Notes: generated from the letters alone by a model not told the origin. DNA of 42,507 nucleotides from Myxococcota bacterium (GCA_023150895.1 JAKLJY010000064.1:1-42507); one strand, 5' to 3'; shown: positions 24,168 to 36,565, counted from the first letter of the stretch. Program-made: numbers and translations.

Positions 24168-25070
24168 TCAGCCCCGCCCCGCCGCGCCACCGGCGCCGCC
24201 GATCACCTGCCGCAGCAGGGGCTCGGGATCGTCCGAGGTCAGCACGCGCCGGTAGCCGACATCGCCCTCGAGCAGGCGCTTGCGGATGTCGTCGCAGAAG
24301 GCCTGCATCTCCTCGAGGTACTGCTCGCGCATACCGCGCGGATCCGCCAGCTCGGTCTGCCGCGACTCGAGCTCCTCGAACAGGGTCAGCTCCTCGAAGG
24401 GGAAGTCGACCTCGTCCGGGTGCAGCACCTGAAAGACCTGCACGTGATGCCGGCGGCGCCGGAGCTGCCGGCACAGCGAGACGAACTTCAGGTCGAACTC
24501 CAGGCAGTCGGAGAACAGGAAGACCACTGCGCGGCGCCCGCCCACCTCGGCGATGTGCGACAGGGCGCGCGAGATGTCCGTCGGCCCGCCGACGGGCGCG
24601 CGCTCGAGCGTCTGCACCAGATTCCAGAAGTGATCCGGCCGGGCGCGGGGGGGCACATAGGTTCCAAGTTTGTCCCCGAAGGTCAGCAGGCCCACCGCGT
24701 CGCCTTGCCGCAGCAGAAGATAGCCCAACGCGGCCGCCAGCAAGGCCGCCTGCCCGATCTTGTCGCGCCGCGCACCGTACTGCATCGAGTGGGACGTATC
24801 GACGAGCAGGAAGGCCCGGAGGTTCGTCTCGTCTTCGTATTGTTTGATCTGGTAGCGGTCCGACTTGGCGTAGGCCTTCCAGTCGATGTGCTTGAGCTCG
24901 TCCCCCGGCACGTACTCGCGGTGCTGTGCGAACTCGACGCTCGCGCCGTGGTGCGGGCTCTTGTGCATGCCCGTCAGCACGCCCTCGGCCAGGCGTTGGG
25001 CGCGGAAGGACAGGTGGGCGAGGCGGGCGAGCAGCTCGGGCTCGACGATGTCGCGCAGTTTCTCGGTCAC
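24168..25070 (-). CDS. DUF58 (BatB/VWA-like) protein
   Basis: 300 residues, GTG start. The family signature YVPGDELKHIDWKAYAKSD (53-71) precedes a VWA domain whose metal site DTSHSM (91-96) is intact, unlike its downstream partner; VVFLFSDC marks the central strand. DUF58 proteins are usually encoded next to a MoxR AAA+ ATPase that remodels them. Here the upstream neighbour is a divergent lipoprotein gene, so the MoxR gene is missing from the locus. First gene of the operon with the BatA-like protein and the methyltransferase. No signal or membrane segment, so it probably docks on the BatA-like protein at the inner membrane. Confidence 0.88.
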   Translation of the reverse strand: MTEKLRDIVEPELLARLAHLSFRAQRLAEGVLTGMHKSPHHGASVEFAQHREYVPGDELKHIDWKAYAKSDRYQIKQYEDETNLRAFLLVDTSHSMQYGARRDKIGQAALLAAALGYLLLRQGDAVGLLTFGDKLGTYVPPRARPDHFWNLVQTLERAPVGGPTDISRALSHIAEVGGRRAVVFLFSDCLEFDLKFVSLCRQLRRRRHHVQVFQVLHPDEVDFPFEELTLFEELESRQTELADPRGMREQYLEEMQAFCDDIRKRLLEGDVGYRRVLTSDDPEPLLRQVIGGAGGAAGRG

Positions 25071-25100
25071 GGCGTCTCGGCAGGGGGAAAACAGCCCCGT

Positions 25101-25130
25101 ACGCTATCACGGGTGGCGGGCGTGTGTCCC
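25101..25130 (-). promoter_or_regulatory. Promoter of the DUF58/BatA/methyltransferase operon
   Basis: On the minus strand GGGACA (complement of 25125-25130), 18 bp, TAGCGT (complement of 25101-25106), giving a leader of about 25 bases. Confidence 0.45.
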
Positions 25131-25184
25131 GGCGTCGCGGAGGGCCGTGCCGGGAGCGTGTTCTGGTCACCCGGACCGGCCCCC

Positions 25185-25213
25185 TTGACGCGTCTCCCCG
25201 GCGGGCGGACCCT
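25185..25213 (+). promoter_or_regulatory. Promoter of the ten-module lipoprotein gene
   Basis: TTGACG (25185-25190), 17 bp, GACCCT (25208-25213). The transcription start would fall next to the ribosome site GGAGG at 25220, leaving a leader of about 12 bases. Divergent from the DUF58 operon promoter. Confidence 0.5.
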
Positions 25214-25231
25214 GCGCCCGGAGGTGCGACC

Positions 25232-28200
25232 ATGACGCGCGCGATTCTCCTCTCTGCGACTCTGTGTGGGGCGTTGACGGCGGCCTGCGTCAACGCCGAC
25301 GGCGACGGTGGGGCCAGTGGCACGGGCGGCACGGGTGAGACCGGCGGCACGACGGGCCCCGGTGGCGGCGACGCCAGCGCCCCGATGGGGGGCGGCGTCT
25401 CCGGCCCGGATTTCGGCAACACCGGCGGGACGGCCGCCGACGCGGGGCCGGGGGGCGCGCTGCCGCCGGACGCGAGCGGCTGCACGCCGGCCTGCGAGGT
25501 CGGCACGACCCGCTGCGGGCCGGGCGGCGTCGCCACCTGCGCGGTCGACGGCGCGCCGGGTGCCTGCGCGGCGTGGGGCCCCGAGGTGGCCTGTCCCGAG
25601 GGCGAGAGCTGCTCGGACGGCGCCTGCGCTCCCCTCGACGCCTGCACCGACGAGTGCGCCGCCGGACAAAGCCGCTGCGGCGGCGACGCGGCCGGCGCAG
25701 GCGAAGGGCCCCAGACCTGCGGGCAGTTCGACGAGGACGCCTGCCTGGACTGGGGCGCCGTCACGCCCTGCCCTGCCGGGGAGACGTGCTCGCTCGGGAC
25801 CTGCGCGCCCATCGACGCCTGTCAGGACGAGTGCGCCGCCGACACGCTGCGGTGCGGCCCGGCGGGTAGCCCGGAGCGCTGCGGCGACTACGACGCCGAC
25901 CCTTGCCTGGAGTGGGCGGCCTGGACGCCCTGCGAGGCCGACGAGACCTGCGAGGCCGGCCTGTGCGTGCCCTCGGGCGCGTGCGAGCACGCCTGCGTGG
26001 GCGAGGCCCGCCAGTGCGCTGAAGGCGGCGTGCAGACCTGCGGCGATTTCGACGCCGATCCCTGCGCCGACTGGAGCCCGCCGGTGTTCTGCCCGGAGGG
26101 CGAGGTCTGCTCGGGCGGCCGCTGCGAGGCGCAGTGCAGTGACGAGTGCGCCCGCGGTGCGGTGCGCTGCGGCCCGCAGGGCGGCATCGAAACCTGCGGC
26201 AACTTCGACGCCGACGGCTGCAACGAGTTCAGCGAGGCGGCCCCGTGCCCGGACGGCACGTCGTGCTCGGGCGGCGCCTGCGCGCCCCTCGGCGAGTGCA
26301 CCGACGAGTGCGCGGTAGGGGCGGTGCGGTGCGGCGACGGCGGCGTGCAACGCTGCGGCCTCTACGACGCCGACGACTGCGCCGAGTGGGGGGCCGGCAC
26401 GCCCTGCCCCGGCGGCGAGGTCTGTGCGCTCGGCGCCTGCGCGCGGGCATGCCAGGACGAGTGCGCCGCGGGCTCGTTGCGCTGCCAGGGCGAGGCCGTC
26501 GAGCAGTGCGGGCAGTTCGACGCCGACGACTGCGCCGAGTGGAGCACCGCGACGCCCTGCGCCGCCGGTGAACTCTGTGCGGGCGGGCAGTGCGCCGACG
26601 CCTGCGTCGCCGAGTGCGCCGTCGGGGCCGTCCGGTGCGCCCCCGAGGGCCTCCAGACGTGCGCCCCCGTCGCGGACTGCCCGCGGTGGGGCATCGCGGC
26701 CCCGTGTCCCGCTGGGACGACGTGCTCCGACGGCCGCTGCGACGCCGTGTGCGTCGACGAGTGTGCGGCCGGCGAGGCCCGCTGCGGGGCGGGCGGTCGC
26801 GAGATCTGCGGTCAGTACGACGCCGACGCCTGCCGCGAATGGAGCGCGGCCATCGCCTGCCCCGCGGGGGAGAGCTGCTCCGGCGGCGCCTGCGCGGTGG
26901 ACTGCGTCGACGAGTGCGCCGTCGGCGAGCGGCAGTGCGCGGGGACGGCCGCCGACCGCACCTGCGGGCAGCACGACGGGGACGCCTGCACGGAGTGGGG
27001 GGCAGAAACGCCCTGCGCCGCGGGCGAGGTCTGCGAGGTCGCGGCCTGCGAGGCCTGCGTGCCGGCCCCGGAGGTCCCCAACGGGCTCGACGACGACTGC
27101 GACGGTATCGTCGACGACGCCCCGACGGGGGTGATTCCGGCCTATTGTGCATTGCAGCATCCGCCACGGCTCGTGACCACCGAGGGCATGCCGACGCTGC
27201 GGACGTATGGCCGCGTCTACGCCGAGGGCCTGACCGAGGGGCGGGGCGCCCACCCGAGCGTGCGGATGCAGGCCGGCTACGGGCCGCGGGGCACGGTGCC
27301 CGACGATGGCCCGTCCTGGACCTGGGACGCCCCGGTGATCTTCAACGTGCAGGCCGGCAACGACGACGAGTACGCGGCGACGCTGACGGTCCTGGTGCGC
27401 GGCAGCTACGACTTCGCGTGGCGGGCCTCCATCGACGGCGGCGAGACGTGGGTCCCCTGCGACCGGGACGGCACCGTCGACGGGCAGGGCTACGACCCCG
27501 CGCAGGCCGGCGAGCTCGTCGTCGGCCCCGGGCCCTGGTGGAGCAACCTGCAGTGGCCGCACGTCATCGAGCTCGCCGCGGCGCCCGACGCCGTCCTGCC
27601 GTCCATCTACGGACGCATCTACCAGCAGGGCGTGACGGATCGCCCCGGCGCCGGCGCCGGCGTGCGCGCGGAGGTCGGTTACGGCCCCGACGGCTCGGAC
27701 CCCCGCGACCCCGAGGCGGGCTGGCGCTGGTTCCCCGGGGCCTTCAACGTCGACGTCGGCGACGACGACGAATACTGCGCCGGCGCGGCCTGCTGCGCGG
27801 GCTGCGGCGCGCTCGACGTGCCCGCCCCCGCCGCGGGCGAGTGGGACTTCGGCTGGCGCTACAGTCTCGACGGGGGCGTCTCCTGGGTCTTCGCCGACAT
27901 CGACGGCAGCCCCAACGGCTTCGCCCCCCTCACGGCCGGACGCCTGACCGTCGGCGACGTCGCCCGGGCCGTGCCGGTGCAGTGGGCCGGCAACTGGGGC
28001 GTGCTGTTCAGCCGCGACGCGAACTGCGCCGCGCCCCCGACCGCGATGGAGGAGCCCGTCGACGTGGACTCCTGGGACCGCGAGCGCGCGGCCTGTCGTC
28101 AGATCACCGCCGAGGTCTACGCCCCGGGTCACACCGACGTCGACGGCAGCGATCCTGCGCTGCTGCGCGCCGAGATGCTGCGCCGGCCGGTGGTGGACGG

Positions 28201-28426
28201 CGTCGCCGGCGAGCCGGAGAGCCTGCCGCTCACCTACTACCGCCGGGTCGGCAACAACCACGAGTACCGACTCGACCTGCCCTTCGCCGAGTTCATGAAC
28301 CCGCCCGCGCGCCGCTTCGAGTTCTTCTTCCGCTTCAGCGGGGACGCCGGCGCGACCTGGCACCGCATCGGCGTCGACGAGGGCCCGGCGGCCGCCGTCG
28401 CCCGCACGCTCGTTTATTCTCTTTGA
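25232..28426 (+). CDS. Lipoprotein with ten Cys-rich modules and three C-terminal beta domains
   Basis: 1064 residues. Signal peptide with LTAAC (Cys19), Gly-rich stalk to about 80. Residues 83-610 contain ten tandem modules of about 50 residues, each starting CxxECAxGxxRC and continuing CGQFDxDxCxxW...PCxxGExCxxGxC; the spacing of eight Cys is nearly constant. Then NGLDDDCDGIVDD (about 616-628), a calcium-binding-like MopE-type motif. The C-terminus has three related domains: TYGRVYAEGLTEG / FAWRASIDGG, IYGRIYQQGVTD / FGWRYSLDGG, and ITAEVYAPGHTD / FFFRFSGDAG, probably immunoglobulin-like binding folds. Secreted and surface anchored; function unknown. GGAGG precedes the ATG. A strong hairpin begins five bases after the stop. 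Confidence 0.87.
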   Translation: MTRAILLSATLCGALTAACVNADGDGGASGTGGTGETGGTTGPGGGDASAPMGGGVSGPDFGNTGGTAADAGPGGALPPDASGCTPACEVGTTRCGPGGVATCAVDGAPGACAAWGPEVACPEGESCSDGACAPLDACTDECAAGQSRCGGDAAGAGEGPQTCGQFDEDACLDWGAVTPCPAGETCSLGTCAPIDACQDECAADTLRCGPAGSPERCGDYDADPCLEWAAWTPCEADETCEAGLCVPSGACEHACVGEARQCAEGGVQTCGDFDADPCADWSPPVFCPEGEVCSGGRCEAQCSDECARGAVRCGPQGGIETCGNFDADGCNEFSEAAPCPDGTSCSGGACAPLGECTDECAVGAVRCGDGGVQRCGLYDADDCAEWGAGTPCPGGEVCALGACARACQDECAAGSLRCQGEAVEQCGQFDADDCAEWSTATPCAAGELCAGGQCADACVAECAVGAVRCAPEGLQTCAPVADCPRWGIAAPCPAGTTCSDGRCDAVCVDECAAGEARCGAGGREICGQYDADACREWSAAIACPAGESCSGGACAVDCVDECAVGERQCAGTAADRTCGQHDGDACTEWGAETPCAAGEVCEVAACEACVPAPEVPNGLDDDCDGIVDDAPTGVIPAYCALQHPPRLVTTEGMPTLRTYGRVYAEGLTEGRGAHPSVRMQAGYGPRGTVPDDGPSWTWDAPVIFNVQAGNDDEYAATLTVLVRGSYDFAWRASIDGGETWVPCDRDGTVDGQGYDPAQAGELVVGPGPWWSNLQWPHVIELAAAPDAVLPSIYGRIYQQGVTDRPGAGAGVRAEVGYGPDGSDPRDPEAGWRWFPGAFNVDVGDDDEYCAGAACCAGCGALDVPAPAAGEWDFGWRYSLDGGVSWVFADIDGSPNGFAPLTAGRLTVGDVARAVPVQWAGNWGVLFSRDANCAAPPTAMEEPVDVDSWDRERAACRQITAEVYAPGHTDVDGSDPALLRAEMLRRPVVDGVAGEPESLPLTYYRRVGNNHEYRLDLPFAEFMNPPARRFEFFFRFSGDAGATWHRIGVDEGPAAAVARTLVYSL

Positions 28427-28431
28427 GACAC

Positions 28432-28457
28432 GCGTTCGGGGCTGCTGCCCCGAACGC
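28432..28457 (+). terminator. Hairpin terminator after the ten-module lipoprotein gene
   Basis: Perfect 11-bp stem GCGTTCGGGGC / GCCCCGAACGC with loop TGCT, beginning five bases after the stop codon. A smaller 5-bp hairpin (28459-28473) follows. No T-run. Confidence 0.6.
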
Positions 28458-28491
28458 TCTCGCTGCGGGCGAGTGAATCGCCCTGCGCTCG

Positions 28492-28537
28492 CGGGGCCCG
28501 CCGATGCGGCGGGCCCCGGCCGGGGCTCCTGCCCCGG
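28492..28537 (+). repeat. Two GC-rich hairpins in front of the topB-recQ fusion
   Basis: CGGGGCCCGCCG / CGGCGGGCCCCG (28492-28503 and 28507-28518) is a perfect 12-bp stem with ATG as its 3-base loop, followed at once by CCGGGGC / GCCCCGG (28520-28537, loop TCCT). The second hairpin and the terminator hairpin share the core GGGGCTNCTGCCCC, suggesting a dispersed palindromic repeat. The ATG in the loop (28504) is in frame with the fusion gene but is an unlikely start. Confidence 0.6.
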
Positions 28538-28560
28538 TCTCCTCCAACGGGGTGACACGA

Positions 28561-33123
<4,563 letters not shown>

Positions 33124-33139
33124 GGGGCCGCCCGGTCGC

Positions 33140-33168
33140 GTGACACGGCAACGAACGGGCCGTACGTT
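33140..33168 (+). promoter_or_regulatory. Leaderless promoter of the RCC1-like lipoprotein gene
   Basis: GTGACA (33140-33145), 17 bp, TACGTT (33163-33168), then six bases to the ATG at 33175. Among the clearest leaderless promoters here. Confidence 0.65.
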
Positions 33169-33174
33169 GCCCAG

Positions 33175-34332
33175 ATGGCCCGACGAATCCGATGCACCTT
33201 CGCGACGAACATGCGCGGTCCGACTGCGCTGCCCGCGCTCGCCCTCGTCGTCGCGTGTTCCGGGACGGGGGGCGAAACGAGCGAAGACGGCGCGACAGGA
33301 CCGACCGCGGCTCCGGCAGGCGTCTCGGCCGCCCCCGAGCCGCCGCCGGGTGTGCCCAACCGGATCGCGTGCTTTGCCAACATGGTCTGTGGGATCTCGG
33401 ACGGCGGAACGCTCGGTTGCCTCGAAGGACGCATCGACAGGACCTGGGGTTACACCGACGCTCCGGGTTTCGTAGTCACGGACTTCGAGGACGACGAACT
33501 CGGCTGGGATGGCAAGGCAACGGACGTCGCCATCTCTCGACACGGCATCTCGACCTTGGCCTCCGACGGTCGGTTCGTCACCCGGTTCAAATGGCCGTAC
33601 GACGAACCTCTCGAGATCGATCCGTGGGTCACGGCGATGCTGCGATTCGGGCACGACGAGTGGCCAAAAGCGGAAGTCGCGGGTCCTCCGTCCGGCATCG
33701 CTCGACTGGCCGCTTCGACCGCCATGGAGTCCGAGGTCGCCTGTGCGCTGGACGCCGGGGGCGTCCCGCATTGCTGGGGGCCGGTGCGGTACCTCAACCC
33801 GGCGCCGCACTACTTCCCACCGTTCACGAGCCTCGCCGTGGCCGATGAGTCCGCGTGCGGCCTGGACGCGCTGGGCGGGGTCTGGTGCTGGCCGCTCGGC
33901 CCGGACGCGCACGCCACCGCGTCCCCGGGCGACCTGTTTCGTGGTGAAGGCATCAAGTCCCTGACGACGGTCGGATTCCGTGAGTACGCGGCATTGACCG
34001 CGCTCGGCGAGGTGCTGGTCTGGAGGGTCACGGTCGGGCGGGTCTACATCGTCGACCGGCGCTTGCCGCGCATCTGGATCCGTCGGCTTCGAGGGGGCAC
34101 GAATCTGTGCACGGAAGCCGGGGACGACCGCATCCGGTGCTACAATCCACGAGGCAACGTCCAGCGGTTCGATGAGTGGCTCGAGACGACGAACGTCGGG
34201 CCCGATGGCCAGCCGATCGTCGATTTCTGTTCCGCGTCGGGAGAACTGTGTCGGCAACCCCGGTCAGGCCGGGTCGAGTGCCAGCCGATGGCCGACGCGA
34301 GACCCCAACGGTGGCGCGCCCTCGAGGATTGA
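33175..34332 (+). CDS. RCC1-like repeat lipoprotein
   Basis: 385 residues. Signal peptide with LVVAC (Cys28). The mature part has degenerate RCC1-type blades of about 50 residues, seen as ACALDAGGVPHCWG, SACGLDALGGVWCW, YAALTALGEVLVW and LCTEAGDDRIRCY. In myxobacteria such proteins are common, secreted and of unknown role, predicted as beta-propellers. Cys pairs at the end of blades probably form disulfides. The gene follows the fusion gene by 51 bases but has its own leaderless promoter. Its C-terminal end is close to a direct repeat that brackets the neighbouring ATPase gene. The blades after about residue 300 are poorly conserved. Confidence 0.75.
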   Translation: MARRIRCTFATNMRGPTALPALALVVACSGTGGETSEDGATGPTAAPAGVSAAPEPPPGVPNRIACFANMVCGISDGGTLGCLEGRIDRTWGYTDAPGFVVTDFEDDELGWDGKATDVAISRHGISTLASDGRFVTRFKWPYDEPLEIDPWVTAMLRFGHDEWPKAEVAGPPSGIARLAASTAMESEVACALDAGGVPHCWGPVRYLNPAPHYFPPFTSLAVADESACGLDALGGVWCWPLGPDAHATASPGDLFRGEGIKSLTTVGFREYAALTALGEVLVWRVTVGRVYIVDRRLPRIWIRRLRGGTNLCTEAGDDRIRCYNPRGNVQRFDEWLETTNVGPDGQPIVDFCSASGELCRQPRSGRVECQPMADARPQRWRALED

Positions 34333-34356
34333 TCCACCGTCGACGTCTCGCGCCGG

Positions 34357-34411
34357 GATGGGTCCGAAGTGCGACGCACGGCCGTCGACACCGCGCTCGC
34401 GGGCCGGCGGG
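34357..34411 (+). repeat. Direct repeat, left copy (R1)
   Basis: GATGGGTCCGAAGTGCGACG and following bases (34357-34411) recur at 35826-35887 in the same orientation with two mismatches and a 7-base insertion in the right copy. The copies bracket the AAA_14/DUF4143 gene. This repeat fills most of the gap between the convergent genes. Confidence 0.85.
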
Positions 34412-34427
34412 CGTCTGCCTGATCCGT

Positions 34428-35681
34428 TTACCCCGGTTGCTCGCCGGGCGTCCAGAGCGTGGCGAACGGGACCGCCCACAGCCCGCCGCCGAAAGACACC
34501 GTCTCGACGCCGTCGTACAGGATCACGCCCGCGCGGAACTTGTCCGCCGTTGCTTCTGCCAGACGGCGCAGCCCGGAGAGGTCGGCGGGGACGATGCTGG
34601 CCCCGGCCTTGACTTCGACGCCGACCACGTCCGAGGCCTCGTTCTCGACGACGAGATCGACCTCGCGCTGATCCTTGTCGCGATAGTGGGAGAAGCGGTA
34701 TCGACCCTCCGACCACGAGGCGATCTTGAGCATCTCCGAGTAGACGAACGTCTCTGCGAGCGGACCCCGGGCGGTCGGTGCCCGCTCCAGACGGGCCGGG
34801 GTCAGGCCACCGAGCGCGGCGAGGAGACCCGAGTCGAGGAAGTGCAGCTTCGGGGTCTTGACCAGGCGGCTCAGGTGATTGGCGGAATAGGGTTCGAGCG
34901 TCCGCACCAGGTAGAGTTGCTCGAACAGACCGACGTACCGCTGCGCCGTCTTCTGGTCGAGCCCGAGCGCCCCGGCGAGCTGTGAAAAGTTGCAGAGCTG
35001 CCCGGACACGGCGGCCAGCGCACGGAGCAGGCGCGCGAGCCCCTCGGTCTTGTTGACCTGGGCGATCTCCCGCACGTCCCGCGTCAGGGTCGCCTCCAGG
35101 TAAGCCGCCATCCAGTCCTGCCGCCGGCGCGGACTGCCGCGTTGGACGGCTTCGGGATAGCCGCCTGCGAGCAGGCGATCGAGCAGGGAGAGGCCGGCCA
35201 GACGCTCGGCCCTGGCGGGCAGGCGGGGCGGTGCCTCCTCGAAGAGGGCGTCCAGCCAACGGCACGGCGTATCGGCCAGCTCGCTCTGCGCCAGGGGCAG
35301 AAGCGTCAGAATCTCCATCCGGCCGGCGAGCGAGTCGGCGACGACGGGCAGCGTCATCAGGTTCGCCGAGCTTGTCAGCAGGAACTGCCCCGGGCGCGGG
35401 TCGTCATCGACGCGCTTTTTGATGGTCAAGAGGAGTTCCGGCGCGCGCTGGATCTCATCGACGGCGACCGGGCCGCGGCCGGCCAGGAGGCCCGTCGGGT
35501 CGCTCCGGGCCGCCGTGAGCGTCGTCGTGTCGTCGAGCGAGATGAGCGCGCGCCCGCCGGCAGCACAGTGCGCCCGCACGAGCGTCGTCTTGCCGGACTG
35601 CCGGGGCCCGGCGATGACCACGACGCGGGTGTCCGCGAGGCTCTCGTCCATGCGGCGGGCGAGGTGACGGCTGAACTCCAT
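34428..35681 (-). CDS. AAA_14/DUF4143 family ATPase
   Basis: 417 residues. Starts in the classical way for this family, with a helix then ADTRVVVIAGPRQSGKTTLV (Walker A 25-33), Walker B PVAVDEIQRAP (71-81), sensor-like LLTSSAN (101-107). A winged-helix region in the middle precedes DUF4143 (about 200-370), whose C-terminus has REVDLVVEN...VGVEVKA, the PD-(D/E)xK-nuclease-like strand arrangement. The family is widespread, often in variable genome regions, with no settled function; ATP-driven or toxin-like roles have been suggested. A longer frame upstream is rejected: a TTGACG-17-CAACCT promoter ends seven bases before this ATG, and homologues begin here. Bracketed by direct repeats, hence a candidate acquired unit. 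Confidence 0.85.
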   Translation of the reverse strand: MEFSRHLARRMDESLADTRVVVIAGPRQSGKTTLVRAHCAAGGRALISLDDTTTLTAARSDPTGLLAGRGPVAVDEIQRAPELLLTIKKRVDDDPRPGQFLLTSSANLMTLPVVADSLAGRMEILTLLPLAQSELADTPCRWLDALFEEAPPRLPARAERLAGLSLLDRLLAGGYPEAVQRGSPRRRQDWMAAYLEATLTRDVREIAQVNKTEGLARLLRALAAVSGQLCNFSQLAGALGLDQKTAQRYVGLFEQLYLVRTLEPYSANHLSRLVKTPKLHFLDSGLLAALGGLTPARLERAPTARGPLAETFVYSEMLKIASWSEGRYRFSHYRDKDQREVDLVVENEASDVVGVEVKAGASIVPADLSGLRRLAEATADKFRAGVILYDGVETVSFGGGLWAVPFATLWTPGEQPG

Positions 35682-35688
35682 GGTCCGG

Positions 35689-35717
35689 AGGTTGCCGTCC
35701 ATTCTGGAATTCGTCAA
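35689..35717 (-). promoter_or_regulatory. Leaderless promoter of the AAA_14 gene
   Basis: On the minus strand TTGACG (complement of 35712-35717), 17 bp, CAACCT (complement of 35689-35694), seven bases before the ATG at 35681. It decides the start codon. Confidence 0.6.
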
Positions 35718-36021
35718 CGTCCAGATCGGATTTCGTACTCGGATATTCCGGATTGGACGGAAGGCTTTTCCGAACTGGACGACATCCTTTCCCGCCGGGC
35801 CGGCAGGTGTCGCGCCGCTTCGCTCGATGGGTCTGAAGTGCGACGCACGGTACACGGCCGTCGACACCGCGTTCGCGGGCCGGCGGGCCACGTCCAGAGC
35901 GGACCTCCTGCGCGAAGAATCCGGATTGGACGACGGTCGCGCCACGCTTCGGGTCGCCGTCCATGCACTCGGACGCGACGATCGCGGCGGCGATGACGGC
36001 GAAGGACCCGCAGCGTCGAAA
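35718..36021. other. Non-coding interval with short repeats
   Basis: About 300 bases without a supportable gene; frames crossing it have no signal, ribosome site or family resemblance. It holds the right direct repeat R2, two copies of TCCGGATTGGACG (35747-35759 and 35920-35932) and related half-copies (TCCGAACTGGACG at 35769-35781). It may be the remains of a duplicated or rearranged segment. Confidence 0.5.
35826..35887 (+). repeat. Direct repeat, right copy (R2)
   Basis: Partner of the repeat at 34357-34411. 24 bases match with one mismatch, then a 7-base insertion (35850-35856, itself like the preceding bases), then 31 bases match with one mismatch. Confidence 0.85.
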
Positions 36022-36050
36022 TTGATCTACATTAAAACGCAGTGAAATGT
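36022..36050 (+). promoter_or_regulatory. Promoter of the small secreted protein gene
   Basis: TTGATC (36022-36027), 17 bp, AAATGT (36045-36050) in a conspicuously AT-rich patch. The leader to the ATG would be about 70 bases, with ribosome site AAAGG at 36114-36118. Confidence 0.45.
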
Positions 36051-36127
36051 TCCGACCCCGGCTCCGTCTGATCACCGCACGTCGGCAATCCGCCGTCGCG
36101 CGTACTGCTCCCGAAAGGCCTCTCCCC

Positions 36128-36565
36128 ATGTCGAAGTCCGTTTTCGTTCTCGCCGTCGGCGCCCTCCTCGTCTCCGGAACCGCCGTCGCCGGCCCCGTCG
36201 TCAAGCCCGTCGACAAGCCCGTCATGGTCGCGCCGGCGACGTTCGCCTGCGTCGTCGCTCCGGCCGCGCCCCCGAAGTCCGCCGACCTCTTCCAGACCAC
36301 GTCGTTCACCCTCACGAAGAACGGTGGGAACCTGCCCTCGGGTCGCAAGGTCATCGAAGTGCGCCTCGGTGTCACGAGCACCGGCGCCCCGGTGACGACC
36401 TTCTGCTCGGACGAGTTCGGTGGCCGCGGCAACGTCCAGACGAAGAAGCACGACAGCGTGATCGTCGCGCCGCCAATCATGGATCCGAACTACATCTGGA
36501 CCTGCAACGCGAAGATCACGAGCAAGGACTGCGAGCCCAACACCCCGCCGGCCGTACCGAAGTGA
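36128..36565 (+). CDS. Small secreted protein, unknown function
   Basis: 145 residues. Sec signal peptide MSKSVFVLAVGALLVSG...AVA with cleavage after residue 21 or so; no lipobox. The mature part is Val/Pro/Lys-rich (PVVKPVDKPVM) with four Cys (CVV, FCSDEF, WTCNAKI, DCEPN), which could form two disulfides in the periplasm or outside. FTLTKNGGNLPSGRKVIEVRLG and the later strands suggest a small beta fold. I recognise no family. The start is the ATG preceding the signal peptide with AAAGG nine bases upstream; earlier in-frame codons lack a signal. It stands alone with an AT-rich promoter region. Confidence 0.7.
   Translation: MSKSVFVLAVGALLVSGTAVAGPVVKPVDKPVMVAPATFACVVAPAAPPKSADLFQTTSFTLTKNGGNLPSGRKVIEVRLGVTSTGAPVTTFCSDEFGGRGNVQTKKHDSVIVAPPIMDPNYIWTCNAKITSKDCEPNTPPAVPK

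Noticed and set aside
21828-25235. Plus-strand 1100-codon frame opposite the DUF58/BatA/methyltransferase operon
   Set aside because: Three recognised families on the other strand with coupled starts; the plus frame has no recognisable motif.
25067-28558. Minus-strand frame opposite the ten-module lipoprotein
   Set aside because: The shadow of a repetitive Cys/Asp-rich gene; its apparent regularity comes from the modules on the plus strand.
28504-28560. Upstream ATG as start of the fusion protein
   Set aside because: It is the loop of a perfect 12-bp hairpin and would add 19 residues without resemblance to TopB. The ATG at 28561 has GGGGTG ahead of it and lies beyond the hairpins.
35682-35945. 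Longer N-terminus for the AAA_14 protein
   Set aside because: The extension covers the promoter and direct repeat R2, lacks family similarity, and homologues begin with the helix starting MEFSRHLARRM.
35680-36045. Plus-strand 121-codon frame in the non-coding interval
   Set aside because: It spans divergent promoters and repeat R2, has no ribosome site and no recognisable product.
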